This document shows, piece by piece, positions 34,354 through 44,397 of a stretch of 64,000 nt of DNA. Positions within the stretch are counted from its first letter, which is position 1; the number at the start of each line of letters is the position of its first letter. Under the pieces are notes generated by a model. That model was given only the letters and a program-made list of their open reading frames with translations. It was not told the origin of the DNA and made no database searches. The position numbers were made by a program, and so were the translations under genes. This DNA is from Desulfobulbaceae bacterium (GTDB lineage: Bacteria > Bacteroidota > Ignavibacteria > Kapaibacteriales > UBA2268), in NCBI GenBank assembly GCA_018335795.1, contig JAGXRP010000077.1, forward strand, positions 1-64,000, written 5' to 3'.

Positions 34354-35382
34354 TTAGCCAACAGAATGATTTTTTTTTATTTCACCTAATCTGATTGAAC
34401 TAATACCTTCAATTACAAAGTATATGGCTCCAATGAAGGATAAAACTACAGTATTGATGATATGAATAATCGTAGCATAAGCAAATGCTTCATTTAATGT
34501 AATCAAATATAATGCTGTCATTATATTTGCTACTATCAGATGATAAACACCGACAGAGCCCGGAGTAAAAGCAATCGCATTGGCAATTCCCGCAAAAACT
34601 ACTACCAGAATTGAATCTACAAATGTAAGTTGAATTACAGTTTGGAACGGAAAAGCAAAAAAAACAAGATACATAACTAAAGCATAAATCAACCATAGGA
34701 AAATAGTATGCAAAGTCATTTTCACATAAAACTTGGGACTTTTCAGTGTAACAAAACCTTGCACGAATGAGGATATTGAATCTTCGAGGATTTGAGCAAA
34801 TTTTACAGGTAAAAATGTCTTTAGCCAATGCCATATTTGATGATGAAAGCGATAAAGAATAAAAATAAAGGAAGATACTAAGATAAATATAAGCACCATG
34901 CCTATTGAACCTTGTAAAACACTATCGAAGTTCAAAAATTTGAAAAGTGGTTCGGACAGAAAAGCAAGAGAAATTATAAAGACAATAATCAAAAAGACAA
35001 AATCAACTCCACTTTCAATTACCGAAGTAGAAATAACTGCAGCAATAGGCAATTTTTCCTTTTTTGCTAATATAATAGGTCGGGTTATTTCGCCAAATCG
35101 AAGTGTGAAACTATTCATAAGATGCCCAATCATTATTGCAGAAAAGGCATTATGAGTTTTGACAGTCGTAGAAATGGGTGCTAAAATTATTTTCCATCTC
35201 AATACTCTAATATAATTAGATGCTATAAGTACAGGTACTGAAAGCAAAATCCAGACATAATCAAGCTCTTGGAGAAGCAAGAACAGCTCATCAAATGCGA
35301 TTTGCCGAGCCGAAAGATACAAGCTAAGAATTAGAATAGCCGTAGCAAGTGTATATTTTATTAATTTTTTGTTTAATCTCAT
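34354..35382 (-). CDS. UPF0104/LPG-synthase-TM-family membrane protein, copy 1
   Basis: A 342-residue multispanning protein of the lysylphosphatidylglycerol-synthase transmembrane family. It has YIRVLRWKIILAPI near residue 62, then ALTLRFGEITRPIILAKKE-type sequence (NSFTLRFGEITRPIILAKKEKLPIAAVISTSVIESGVD) and a C-terminal AFTPGSVGVYHLIVANIMTALY. The catalytic tRNA-dependent domain is absent, so it is the stand-alone flippase-like part, perhaps moving a lipid. A paralogue lies at 61740-62774. Between cydAB and this gene are 93 bases; it diverges from the helicase gene. Confidence 0.85.
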   Translation of the reverse strand: MRLNKKLIKYTLATAILILSLYLSARQIAFDELFLLLQELDYVWILLSVPVLIASNYIRVLRWKIILAPISTTVKTHNAFSAIMIGHLMNSFTLRFGEITRPIILAKKEKLPIAAVISTSVIESGVDFVFLIIVFIISLAFLSEPLFKFLNFDSVLQGSIGMVLIFILVSSFIFILYRFHHQIWHWLKTFLPVKFAQILEDSISSFVQGFVTLKSPKFYVKMTLHTIFLWLIYALVMYLVFFAFPFQTVIQLTFVDSILVVVFAGIANAIAFTPGSVGVYHLIVANIMTALYLITLNEAFAYATIIHIINTVVLSFIGAIYFVIEGISSIRLGEIKKNHSVG

Positions 35383-35522
35383 TTAATTCGCAATTATTAA
35401 TCGCAAATTTAAGTCAAAAATTCCATAAGTCGGACTATCAAATTAAACAATTTGAAGATAAATATGATTATTTTATAATAATTACACTACATTACAATAT
35501 CATTCGTTTCGATATTATCAAA

Positions 35523-35540
35523 GTAAACGTAGAAGTTTAC
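35523..35540 (+). other. Small hairpin in the helicase 5' leader
   Basis: GTAAAC-gtagaa-GTTTAC forms a 6-bp stem 26 bases before the DEAD-box helicase ATG, within a 183-base divergent spacer. It might affect helicase translation, as leaders of helicase genes often do, but the stem is short and AT-rich. The rest of the spacer shows nothing I can name. Confidence 0.2.
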
Positions 35541-35565
35541 AGTTTATGATTCTAAAAAGATTAAA

Positions 35566-37158
35566 ATGAATACACCTTTAACATTCGAAGAGCTCGGCTT
35601 ATCGGATAACATCCTCCAATCCCTTCATACGAAAGGTTTTGAAACCCCCTCGCCGATTCAAGAGCAATGTATCCCAATAATCATGGGAGGCGATTATGAC
35701 TTGGTCGGACAAGCACAAACAGGAACAGGTAAAACTGCGGCATTTGGATTACCAATCTTAGATTTGATAGAAGAAAACGCAAGACGCGTTCAAGCAATTG
35801 TACTGGCACCAACTCGCGAACTTGCTATGCAAATCTCTGAAGAATTGAACTCTTTGAAGGGTTCTAAGAGAGTTGTGATTGCACCGATATACGGTGGTCA
35901 ATCAATTGACAGACAAATAGCAAAACTTACCTCAGGAGTTGACATAATTGTCGGCACACCGGGCAGAGTAATAGATTTGCTCAATCGGAAAGTCATCAAA
36001 TTGCAACAAATATCATATTTGGTATTGGACGAAGCAGACGAAATGCTCAATATGGGATTCGTTGATGATGTAGAATTAATCATGAAAACTACAAATTCCG
36101 AAAAGCGTACATTCATGTTCTGTGCTACAATGCCGAAAGAAATTTTAGGATTAGCCAAAAAATACATGAACGAGTTTAAAACAATCAAAATCGAAAGCAA
36201 TCAATTAACAACGATTTTGACTGACCAAATTTATTTTGAAGTTGAAGAATCCGACAAATTGGAAGCACTATGCAGAATTATTGATTTTGAAATGGATTTC
36301 TACGGTTTGATTTTTTGCAGAACAAAACTTGACGTGGATAGAGTTTCGACCAGATTGAATGACAGAGGCTACCAGGCTGAAGCTATTCACGGCGATATTT
36401 CCCAATCCCAAAGAGAAAAAGTCTTGGCTCAGTTGAAAAGCAAGCGAGTTAATATTTTAGTTGCAACTGACGTTGCAGCAAGAGGTATTGACATTCAAAA
36501 TCTAACTCACGTAATCAATTATTCGCTTCCTCAAGACCCTGAATCATACGTACATAGAGTTGGTCGTACAGGAAGAGCTGGAAACGAAGGCACTGCAATT
36601 ACTTTTGTAACAAGACGTGAAGTTCGGAATTTGAGCTTTATCCAAAAGCATTCCAAAACTGACATCCGCAAAGGTAAACTCCCGGGAATCGCAGAAATAA
36701 TTGAAGCCAAAAAAGATTGGATTATGACTGAAATCGAAACCAAATCTGCAGAAAAACTCGAAAAAATTTACAAAGCACTAGCTAATAAAATTATATCTTC
36801 GATTGACCCCGAAGTTGCATTAGCAGCATTGCTCAAATATACTTTTGCTGATGATTTAGACGTAACGAGTTACAAAGAAATTAGAGAAAGAGAATCATCC
36901 AAACCTTCGATTAAAGAACAAACCAGACTGTTTATTGCTAAAGGTAAAAAAGACGGTATGAGTAAACGTTCGATAGTTAACTTCATAGTTGAAAAAGCTA
37001 AAACACGTGAAACAAAAATCTCCAATGTTGAAGTTTTTGATTCATACTCATTTATTACTGTTCCTTTCCAGGAAGCAGAATTTATACTTCGCACATTCAA
37101 ACGCGAAAAATTTGGCAAAAAACCAATGGTAGTAAAAGCTGAAGACAGAGATAATTAA
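35566..37158 (+). CDS. DEAD-box ATP-dependent RNA helicase
   Basis: A 530-residue RNA helicase: Q-motif (FEELGLSDNILQSLHTKGFETPSPIQEQCIP), Walker A AQTGTGKT, PTRELA, GTPGR, VLDEADEML (DEAD), SAT-like CATMP, then the C-terminal RecA lobe with GRTGRAG. The tail (about residues 455-525) is a DbpA-type RNA-binding domain (MSKRSIVNFIVEKAKTRETKISNVEVFDSYSFITVP), as in CsdA/DeaD. It probably aids ribosome assembly or cold-shock RNA unwinding. Monocistronic; its stop overlaps the xseB stop by four bases. Confidence 0.94.
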   Translation: MNTPLTFEELGLSDNILQSLHTKGFETPSPIQEQCIPIIMGGDYDLVGQAQTGTGKTAAFGLPILDLIEENARRVQAIVLAPTRELAMQISEELNSLKGSKRVVIAPIYGGQSIDRQIAKLTSGVDIIVGTPGRVIDLLNRKVIKLQQISYLVLDEADEMLNMGFVDDVELIMKTTNSEKRTFMFCATMPKEILGLAKKYMNEFKTIKIESNQLTTILTDQIYFEVEESDKLEALCRIIDFEMDFYGLIFCRTKLDVDRVSTRLNDRGYQAEAIHGDISQSQREKVLAQLKSKRVNILVATDVAARGIDIQNLTHVINYSLPQDPESYVHRVGRTGRAGNEGTAITFVTRREVRNLSFIQKHSKTDIRKGKLPGIAEIIEAKKDWIMTEIETKSAEKLEKIYKALANKIISSIDPEVALAALLKYTFADDLDVTSYKEIRERESSKPSIKEQTRLFIAKGKKDGMSKRSIVNFIVEKAKTRETKISNVEVFDSYSFITVPFQEAEFILRTFKREKFGKKPMVVKAEDRDN

Positions 37159-37355
37159 TTCTCGTCTTCAGTTTCTGCAAATTTGTTCGTAATATCAATT
37201 ATTTTGAGTTCGGCTTTTTCAAGATACTTCCTACAATCGGAAGCAAGGGATAAGCCTTCCTCATATAATTTTGTCATTTCGTCGAGCGATACGTTTCCTT
37301 CATCAAGGATTTCGGATATTTCGTCTATCCGTTTAATTTTATCTTCAAATTTCAT
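37155..37355 (-). CDS. xseB: Exodeoxyribonuclease VII small subunit
   Basis: A 66-residue helical protein with the XseB pattern FEDKIKRIDEISEILDEGNVSLDEMTKLYEEGLSLASDCRKYLEKAELKI. It binds the large subunit XseA to form exonuclease VII, which trims single-stranded DNA ends. xseA lies ten bases upstream in the same direction. The gene ends in a short acidic tail and overlaps the helicase stop. Confidence 0.92.
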   Translation of the reverse strand: MKFEDKIKRIDEISEILDEGNVSLDEMTKLYEEGLSLASDCRKYLEKAELKIIDITNKFAETEDEN

Positions 37356-37365
37356 ATAAATATAT

Positions 37366-38577
37366 TTAATGGTTTAACTTAACTTCAACAGTTTCATTCT
37401 TACGAATGATATGGATAGCAGTATATTGATTCAATGATTTTTCGTTGCCTATGTATTCATTGCCATCGCTCAACAATGCGTAACCCTTATTCAAAGGAGC
37501 TTTGGGGTCGTTAGCTTTAATAACAGAGTATTTAGATTGCAATCCGGCCTTAAGGAAATCGACTCGCTTCCGTACTTCAGTAATTATCGAGTTTGTATTC
37601 ACCCCCAAATTTTGCTTCAAAATATTTATCCTTTCTTGTATTCGCCTCATTCCTTTGATTGCGAAATCTTTTGTGATCAAATTTTGAGTATTTTCAATTA
37701 TTCGATTAACAGCCCTTTGCATAGCCGATACTTTCACATCAATATGATACATATAATCTTCGAGCGTGACTGAAGTTACAATCTCGGCTGATGCAGTCGG
37801 CGTTGCAGCTCTCAAATCAGCCACAAAATCGGAAATAGTGAAATCGGTCTCGTGTCCTACAGCAGAAATAATCGGCTTTTTGGCATTGAAAATTGCGTTT
37901 GCCACTATCTCCTCATTATATGCCCAAAGGTCTTCAATAGAACCGCCTCCCCTTCCGATAATAATCACATCTACGGGTAAATTGTCTAATTCTGAGATTG
38001 CTTTGACAATGTCTTGTGCCGAACCATCACCTTGCACAAGTGTTGGGCGAAAATAAATCGTTGCCAATGGGAATCGTCGCTCAATAGTTGAGATAATATC
38101 GCGTACAGCTGCTCCGGTGGGAGACGTGGAAACACCTATTTTCAAGATATTAGTAGGAATTGGCTTTTTTCTTTCTTGAGCAAAATACCCTTTTTCTTGT
38201 AGCTTTTGCTTAAGTGCTTCATATGCCAAAAACAAGTCACCTTCTCCGGCAGGCATCACAGTTGAAACATCAATCTGGTAGCGTCCTTGCGGTGGATAAA
38301 CAGTGACTTTGCCAGTCAATTTGACCTTTAAACCGTCCTTGATTTGAAATGATACGGCTTTTCCGCGCCACATCACACAGGAAATCGAAGATTGCTCATC
38401 TTTAAGTGAGAAATAGCGATGTCCGGAGCTATGCGCAGTGAAATTTGAGACTTCGCCCATCACAACTATTTGACCGAAATCAGTTTCGAGCACCGAGCGG
38501 ATTCGATTTGTCAACTGACTAACTGTTGGGACGGGAACAGAAGCAGGAGATTCGAAATTTATTCTGGTTAGTTTCAT
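37366..38577 (-). CDS. xseA: Exodeoxyribonuclease VII large subunit
   Basis: A 403-residue catalytic subunit: N-terminal OB-fold (TVSQLTNRIRSVLETDFGQIVVMGEVSNFTAHSSGHRYFSLKDEQSSISCVMWRG), then the exonuclease domain with VSTSPTGAAVRDIISTIERRFP, DVIIIGRGGGSIEDLWAYNEE and ISAVGHETDFTISDFVADLRAATPTASAE, and a C-terminal coiled coil. It degrades single-stranded DNA during repair with XseB, encoded just downstream. It diverges from glnS. Confidence 0.96.
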   Translation of the reverse strand: MKLTRINFESPASVPVPTVSQLTNRIRSVLETDFGQIVVMGEVSNFTAHSSGHRYFSLKDEQSSISCVMWRGKAVSFQIKDGLKVKLTGKVTVYPPQGRYQIDVSTVMPAGEGDLFLAYEALKQKLQEKGYFAQERKKPIPTNILKIGVSTSPTGAAVRDIISTIERRFPLATIYFRPTLVQGDGSAQDIVKAISELDNLPVDVIIIGRGGGSIEDLWAYNEEIVANAIFNAKKPIISAVGHETDFTISDFVADLRAATPTASAEIVTSVTLEDYMYHIDVKVSAMQRAVNRIIENTQNLITKDFAIKGMRRIQERINILKQNLGVNTNSIITEVRKRVDFLKAGLQSKYSVIKANDPKAPLNKGYALLSDGNEYIGNEKSLNQYTAIHIIRKNETVEVKLNH

Positions 38578-38622
38578 ATCATATTTTTTGTTTTTATCAT
38601 CTACGAATATATTGATTTATTC

Positions 38623-38653
38623 TTGAATTAAGAACATTCAATTTTTACATTTT
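38623..38653 (+). promoter_or_regulatory. Candidate glnS promoter
   Basis: TTG (38623-38625), 20 bases, then TACATTTT (38646-38653), one base from the Bacteroidota consensus TAnnTTTG, lies about 90 bases upstream of glnS in the divergent xseA-glnS spacer. Other AT-rich near-matches exist in the same spacer, so the assignment is tentative. Confidence 0.3.
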
Positions 38654-38745
38654 TGTACAAAGTAACATTTGAATTCATTTATAGCCGATAATTGATTATT
38701 TTTGCTGATTAAGATGTTGTCTAAAATTTTATTTATGTGGGCATA

Positions 38746-40452
38746 ATGAGCGAAGCAAATATCAGCGAAACACCAAAAGTTTCTTCAAACTTTATAAAAG
38801 TTATCATAAACGATGATTTGAAAACGAATAAATACGGTGGTAGAGTTCATACTCGATTTCCGCCCGAACCGAACGGTTATTTGCACATTGGTCATGCAAA
38901 GTCTATTTGTTTGAATTTTGGAATAGCCAAGGAATACAATGGCTTATGCAACTTAAGATTTGATGATACAAATCCAACAAAAGAGGATGTTGAATATGTT
39001 GATTCGATTAAGGAGGATGTACGTTGGCTTGGATTCGATTGGGATGACCGAGAATTCTTCGCTTCTGATTATTTCGACAGACTTTATGAATTAGCCGAAC
39101 AATTGATAATGAAGGGCAAAGCATTTGTTTGCGAATTGAATCAAGAACAGATGCGTCAGTATCGTGGCACTCTGACTGAACCCGGCATTAATAGCCCTTA
39201 CCGCGACAGACCGATTGATGAGAATCTCGAATTATTTCGCAAGATGAAAAATGGCGATTTCCCTGATGGAGCAATGGTTTTGAGAGCAAAAATTGATATG
39301 TCATCGCCAAATGTCAACATGCGCGACCCAATTATCTATAGGATTCGTCGTGACCATCACCACCGAACAGGCGACAAATGGTGCATTTACCCAATGTATG
39401 ATTTCACTCATTGCATATCCGATTCGATTGAATTTATCACACATTCATTATGTACGCTTGAATTTGAAAATAATCGCCCACTATATGATTGGTTTTTGAT
39501 TGAGCTCGGACTTTATCGCCCACAGCAAATTGAATTCGCAAGATTGAATCTAAATTTTACAGTTCTGAGTAAACGGAAATTACTCAAATTGGTCGAAGAT
39601 AATTTTGTTGATGGCTGGGACGACCCCAGAATGCCGACAATTACAGGTTTGAGACGCAGAGGTTACACACCCGAAGCAGTTAGGAATTTTGCAGAAATGG
39701 TTGGAGTTGCAAAAGCCGATAGTATAGTTGATATGGGTATGTTGGAATTTTCTGTTCGTAAACATCTTAATGCGACTGCAAATAGAGCAATGGCAGTTTT
39801 GAACCCTTTGAAAATCGTGATTACAAACTTTCCCGAAGGGCAAAAAGAGATTTTAGAAGCAGTCAATAATCCCGAAGATGAAAGCAAAGGTGTACGTAAT
39901 ATTCCATTTACAAGAGAGATTTATATTGAACGTGAAGATTTTATGGAAGAGCCTCAAAAGAAATTCTTCCGCTTGGCGCCGGGACGTGAAGTAAGATTGC
40001 GTTATGCTTATATAATCATGTGCAATGAAGTAATCAAAGACGAGTTAGGAAATATTACAGAATTACATTGCACTTACGACGCTGAAACAAAGAGCGGAAC
40101 GAGTTCTGAGACTCGCAAAGTTAAGGCAACTTTGCATTGGGTTTCGGCGACAGAGTGCTTTGATGCTGAAGTCCGTTTATATGACAATTTATTTGTAAAA
40201 GAGAATCCAAATTCGGTTGAAGATGGCAAAGAATTTACAGATAATTTGAATCCTGATTCGCTCAAAATTCTCTCAAATTGTAAATTAGAACCTACTTTAC
40301 GAGATTCAAATTCAGGAGACCGCTTCCAATTTGAGCGACTTGGCTACTTTTGCGTAGATTCCAAACATTCAACATTAGACCATCCCGTTTTTAACAGAAT
40401 CGTAACTTTGAAAGACACGTGGACAAAGATTCAAGCTAAGGAGGCAGAATAG
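38746..40452 (+). CDS. glnS: Glutaminyl-tRNA synthetase
   Basis: Charges tRNA-Gln directly with glutamine. The class I signature is [16 protein letters not shown], followed by [11 protein letters not shown], and the second motif is VLSKRKL (KMSKS equivalent). The C-terminal anticodon-binding beta-barrels follow from about residue 340 ([19 protein letters not shown]). Length 568 aa is normal for bacterial GlnRS. The track starts at a GTG; I favour the ATG at 38746. Its stop overlaps the GTG start of the DUF4286 gene. Confidence 0.97.
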   Translation: MSEANISETPKVSSNFIKVIINDDLKTNKYGGRVHTRFPPEPNGYLHIGHAKSICLNFGIAKEYNGLCNLRFDDTNPTKEDVEYVDSIKEDVRWLGFDWDDREFFASDYFDRLYELAEQLIMKGKAFVCELNQEQMRQYRGTLTEPGINSPYRDRPIDENLELFRKMKNGDFPDGAMVLRAKIDMSSPNVNMRDPIIYRIRRDHHHRTGDKWCIYPMYDFTHCISDSIEFITHSLCTLEFENNRPLYDWFLIELGLYRPQQIEFARLNLNFTVLSKRKLLKLVEDNFVDGWDDPRMPTITGLRRRGYTPEAVRNFAEMVGVAKADSIVDMGMLEFSVRKHLNATANRAMAVLNPLKIVITNFPEGQKEILEAVNNPEDESKGVRNIPFTREIYIEREDFMEEPQKKFFRLAPGREVRLRYAYIIMCNEVIKDELGNITELHCTYDAETKSGTSSETRKVKATLHWVSATECFDAEVRLYDNLFVKENPNSVEDGKEFTDNLNPDSLKILSNCKLEPTLRDSNSGDRFQFERLGYFCVDSKHSTLDHPVFNRIVTLKDTWTKIQAKEAE

Positions 40453-40766
40453 TGTTTGTATTTACAGTAAGAGTAGAAGTGGAGAAAGCACACGCTGAGC
40501 AATGGTACGATTATATGACATCAAAACATATAAAGGATGTACTCGAAACGGATTGTTTTGCAAAGGCTGAATTGGAAAAAATCATCTCTGATAACGAAGA
40601 AACGAGCCACTTTGCATCACGATATTACTTCGCATCCATGGATACATATAATCGTTATTTGAAGGAATTTGCTCCACAACTGCGAACTGAACATAACGAG
40701 CTTTTTGGAGATAAAGTCAAAGCAGAACGAACAGTATCAGAAATAAAAGAATATCGCCTTATTTGA
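40452..40766 (+). CDS. DUF4286 family protein
   Basis: A 104-residue protein matching DUF4286: FTVRVEVEKAHAEQWYDYMTSKHIKDVLETDCFAKAEL, then HFASRYYFASMDTYNRYLKEFAPQLRTEHNELFGDKVKAERTVSEI. The fold resembles a ferredoxin-like dimeric alpha-beta barrel; function is unknown. It starts with GTG at 40452, one base inside the glnS stop, suggesting translational coupling. Its end overlaps the convergent PPK2 gene by eight bases. Confidence 0.8.
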   Translation: MFVFTVRVEVEKAHAEQWYDYMTSKHIKDVLETDCFAKAELEKIISDNEETSHFASRYYFASMDTYNRYLKEFAPQLRTEHNELFGDKVKAERTVSEIKEYRLI

Positions 40767-41568
40767 TGACCATTCCGGTATAGTCTGCTTTGGGCGAAGG
40801 ATATTTCATTTTCAATTGTGATAGTTCGGTAACGAGAATATTTGAAATTAGTAAGTCCCGATACCATTTTTTGTTAGCAGGAATAATATACCAAGGCGCC
40901 CAATTAGTCGAAGTTTTGATAATTACATCATTATATGCTTCGAGATAGTCTCCCCATTTCTCACGGTCTTTGAAATCATTAGGGTCAATTTTCCAATGTT
41001 TGTCGGGATTGTTGATTCGGGATTGTAAACGTCGGCGTTGCTCATCATTGCTAATATGAAGATAGAATTTGTAAATTGAAGTGCCTTCATTGGCAAGCAT
41101 TTGCTCAAAATCATTAATATGTTTGTAACGATTTTGCCAAACCAACTTTGGCATGAGTTTCTGAACACGAACAATCAACACATCTTCATAATGACTTCTG
41201 TTGAAAATCACCATCTCCCCTTTAGCAGGTACTTTATTATGAATTCTCCACAAAAAGTCTCGAGAAAGTTCATCACGGGATGGCGCACCGAAATGTGCAA
41301 CATAAACTCCACTTGGATTCACACTATTGAATACATTTCTAATCGCTCCGTCCTTGCCGCTTGCATCCATACCTTGGAAAACGATTAGGATTTTATGTTT
41401 CTTTTCAGCGTGTTGGACTTTTTGGAGCTTATCCAATTCTAAGTTGAGTAACTTGATTTCGGCTAAAGCAGTTTCTTTGTCACCTTTGTAAATGTGATGC
41501 TCATCAGCATCCACTTTATTAAGGTCAATATTGTCACCGGGTTTGACCAGATATTTACTTGTTTTCAT
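40759..41568 (-). CDS. ppk2: Polyphosphate kinase 2 family protein
   Basis: A 269-residue PPK2-family enzyme that transfers phosphate between polyphosphate and nucleotides. Walker A is GMDASGKDGAIR, Walker B and lid are VFNRSHYEDVLIVRV, and the C-terminal segment has DWAPWYIIPANKKW-like NWAPWYIIPANKKWYRDLLIS. The class (AMP- or ADP/GDP-preferring) is not clear from sequence alone. The ORF track extends 30 residues upstream; the ATG at 41568 (MKTSKYLVKPGDNIDL) is the better start, as family members begin this way. Single gene. Confidence 0.92.
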   Translation of the reverse strand: MKTSKYLVKPGDNIDLNKVDADEHHIYKGDKETALAEIKLLNLELDKLQKVQHAEKKHKILIVFQGMDASGKDGAIRNVFNSVNPSGVYVAHFGAPSRDELSRDFLWRIHNKVPAKGEMVIFNRSHYEDVLIVRVQKLMPKLVWQNRYKHINDFEQMLANEGTSIYKFYLHISNDEQRRRLQSRINNPDKHWKIDPNDFKDREKWGDYLEAYNDVIIKTSTNWAPWYIIPANKKWYRDLLISNILVTELSQLKMKYPSPKADYTGMVIK

Positions 41569-41666
41569 CAATTCCAGATGATTTGTAAAAAATACAAAAT
41601 TAAAAAATAAAATGCCTGTAACAAAACCAATATTATTTACAGCCGAAAATGTTTGCAATTAATTGT

Positions 41667-43670
41667 TTACAAACTGAAAGAAATACCTGCTTGAATTGTT
41701 CTGCCGGGTTCGGGTAATCCTCTCTGATAAACTCTATAAGTATCAAAAAGATTGTTAGCTCTGACGTAAATATCAGCTACATATCCTGTCAGTTTGAATA
41801 GATTATATGCAATCCGGAGATTAAATATCGTCGAACCATCAACTTTTGCAAAGCCACTTTCTTCAGAATTATCAGCTTCGTATTGGTTGCCTGTGCTTTC
41901 GGACTCTATCATTAATGAAATACCGAAATTGTGAGTATAAATGGCTGACAATCCGCCGAGGAGTTCGGGTTTGTTATCGAGATGCTCCAATTCTTTACCG
42001 TTATTTTCACCTTTTGCTTTCATATATGTCAAAAAGCCACTTAATTTAATGTTGCTGCTAACTGCCCAATCAAGCCCAAATTCAGTTCCGACAATATCGG
42101 CTTCTCCTACGTTGACTCTCATTCTGCGGCGTAATTCATCTTCTTGCGCCGATAAAGTAACTTGTGAGATAAGATTTTCGTAAAAATTCGCAAATCCTGA
42201 TAATTTCAATGTTACATCGCTGATTGAATAGCCAAAACCTAATTCGGTCAATATTCCTGATTCGGGAAGCAACTCGGGATTGACTTTAAATCGGTTCAAA
42301 GCCCCCGAAAATGATTCACGCATTGTCGGGAATCGGGTTCTGCGACTTAAATTAGCAAAGAGCATCATTTCGTTTGTCAAATCATAATTTAAATTGAGAA
42401 AAGCTGCATAATCGCTTGATGATAGTCCTGAATATTCTGTAAATAAACCTGTTTCTGGGGTTTCGTTGTAATCAAATGCGGCGCCGACAGCAATTTTCAA
42501 CTTATTCATTGCAATATTATATTCGATACCGACATTCATTGTAATCTGAGCAAAATTATCTGGTGTCTTTTCATCAATAATTTCTTCATGTTTTGTTTGA
42601 AATCCATTTACAACAAAATTCAGACTTTGATTTTCGGTCAATTTTTGGAAAAATGCAAGCCTGGCACCAATTGTATTGTCTTTGTCATGTTGCTCAGATT
42701 TGACTGAATCAAATCTTGTAGAGGTGTAAGTATTGATTTGTTGGCTGAAATCATCAAACCACAAAGTACCTCTTAAGATTGAATTTCCGGATTCTGAAAA
42801 TTTATGTTCGAAATTTGAAGAAATCAACATTCTCCTCCATTCCGGATATCGCCAAAAACGAGCATTTTCAATGTGAGATTCGGGAGCGACTCCCTTTTCA
42901 CCGGTCAAATATAAAAGTGAAACTCCTACAACCGTTAGCGGACTAAATTGGTATTCTCCACGGAGATAACCAGACATACGCTTTTGGTCTGTATTAGTTC
43001 TGAATTTTGCATCCATATCTTGGTGTAAAAGTTCTTCGGGTGCATTACCTGATAAAAATGAACCGTTTGAATTGAGATATGAAATATTAGAAATGTAGTT
43101 AAATTTTCCAATTCTGGCGTCATGAGTCAAATCAAAACTGTAAGTTTCGCTATTTGCCCCTTGCAATTTTGCATTCACTCCATATCCGTCAGTATGTCTT
43201 TCAATCGTACTTACATTTACTGCACCTCCCAAGACATTAGGACCAAACATGATTGAATTTGCATTTTGATTGACAAATATATTACCAATTATACCTGCAG
43301 GTAACATACTCAGGTCAAAGCGGTTGTCCCAAGGTAAATTCAACGGAACGCCATCAAAAAACAATCCTAATTGACGTTCCCCTGCACCTCGTAAGAACAA
43401 CATCGCTTCTCCACGAGAATTGGTTCTGATTCTTGCGGAAGGTAATTGCCTTTGAATTTCAGCAAGAGAGAATAAATCTGAACGTTGTAATTCGAAAAAT
43501 TTGATTTCATTGATTGTAGAATTCACTACACTGCCGACATGGCGAGTGGAACCAACGTTAATGTCGCCCAGCCGATAAATTCGGAGAGAATCTGACTCGA
43601 TTTCAGCAGCATTAAGGTTGGCAAAGAGAATAAAATGCAATAAGAAAAAGAGAGATTTATATTTCAACAT
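41667..43670 (-). CDS. TonB-dependent outer membrane receptor
   Basis: A 667-residue receptor: signal peptide (LFFLLHFILFANLNAA), plug domain with LAEIQRQLPSARIRTNSRGEAMLFLRGAGERQLGLFFDGVPLNLPWDNRFDLSMLPAGIIGNIFVNQNANSIMFGPNVLGGAVNVST, then a 22-strand beta-barrel ending RTIQAGISFSL. It likely imports a siderophore, vitamin or metal complex; the substrate is unclear. No riboswitch is visible upstream and no SusD partner is adjacent. The start is taken at the ATG at 43670, before the signal peptide. Confidence 0.93.
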   Translation of the reverse strand: MLKYKSLFFLLHFILFANLNAAEIESDSLRIYRLGDINVGSTRHVGSVVNSTINEIKFFELQRSDLFSLAEIQRQLPSARIRTNSRGEAMLFLRGAGERQLGLFFDGVPLNLPWDNRFDLSMLPAGIIGNIFVNQNANSIMFGPNVLGGAVNVSTIERHTDGYGVNAKLQGANSETYSFDLTHDARIGKFNYISNISYLNSNGSFLSGNAPEELLHQDMDAKFRTNTDQKRMSGYLRGEYQFSPLTVVGVSLLYLTGEKGVAPESHIENARFWRYPEWRRMLISSNFEHKFSESGNSILRGTLWFDDFSQQINTYTSTRFDSVKSEQHDKDNTIGARLAFFQKLTENQSLNFVVNGFQTKHEEIIDEKTPDNFAQITMNVGIEYNIAMNKLKIAVGAAFDYNETPETGLFTEYSGLSSSDYAAFLNLNYDLTNEMMLFANLSRRTRFPTMRESFSGALNRFKVNPELLPESGILTELGFGYSISDVTLKLSGFANFYENLISQVTLSAQEDELRRRMRVNVGEADIVGTEFGLDWAVSSNIKLSGFLTYMKAKGENNGKELEHLDNKPELLGGLSAIYTHNFGISLMIESESTGNQYEADNSEESGFAKVDGSTIFNLRIAYNLFKLTGYVADIYVRANNLFDTYRVYQRGLPEPGRTIQAGISFSL

Positions 43671-43885
43671 GAAAAAATTCCGAAAAGATGAAAACATGAA
43701 TAAAGTAATGTAAGGTAAACGCTCCAAATCAAACTTTATTACTCATTTTTAGTGAAAAACTGGATTTTCAAAATCTTGATTGAGTGTAGATATAAATATT
43801 CATAAAATAGAATTTGTCACGATACTATACATATAAGCCAATTTTTGCTTATTTTACAAACTGTGGTATTGCAAATAATGATATT

Positions 43886-44395
43886 ATGAGTGTAAATATG
43901 CAAAAGTTTCGATTTACAGTTACTGACTACAGACGAATAACACGTTCCATGCTATATTTTTTTGTAGCCATGCTACCAATTTTGTTTATTGGGTTATATT
44001 TACTCAGAACACACAGAGACATCTACTTTTTAATCGCAACCTTTATAGCTGCAATTTTAGTACTTGCAGTATATTTTGGAGTTGTTAAATATGCCATGAT
44101 TTATGACTCCGAATTTTCGATTGATAAAAGCGGTATCAAAGAAAATAATCTCAAAAACGGTAAACGATTTGAGTTCAATTGGGACAAAGTCGAATCAATC
44201 AAAATCAGCAAAACAAAGCATGTAGCCGATGTCAGAGAGTACTTGACAATTAAATTCACAAATTCAAATCATACGATATCAATTTCAGAGGATGAGGATA
44301 GAGAAACTAAGGATTTATTCCAAAGTTTCAAATCCCAATTACTCGAAAACATGACAAAGCAAGGATATAAATCGAAAATTGAAATCACTGATTAA
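43886..44395 (+). CDS. YcxB-like two-helix membrane protein
   Basis: A 169-residue protein with two membrane helices near the N-terminus (about residues 17-37 and 43-64, FFVAMLPILFIGLYLL and LIATFIAAILVLAVYFGVV) and a C-terminal PH-like/YcxB-like domain (IDKSGIKENNLKNGKRFEFNWDKVESIKISKTKHVADVREYLTIKF). Function unknown. I start at the ATG at 43886 (MSVNMQKF) rather than 24 codons earlier. It ends two bases before the convergent ychF. Confidence 0.55.
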   Translation: MSVNMQKFRFTVTDYRRITRSMLYFFVAMLPILFIGLYLLRTHRDIYFLIATFIAAILVLAVYFGVVKYAMIYDSEFSIDKSGIKENNLKNGKRFEFNWDKVESIKISKTKHVADVREYLTIKFTNSNHTISISEDEDRETKDLFQSFKSQLLENMTKQGYKSKIEITD

Positions 44396-44397
44396 GA

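Noticed and set aside
43671-43885. Riboswitch (such as cobalamin) upstream of the TonB receptor gene
   Set aside because: The short spacer shows none of the conserved cobalamin or other riboswitch elements I could recognise.
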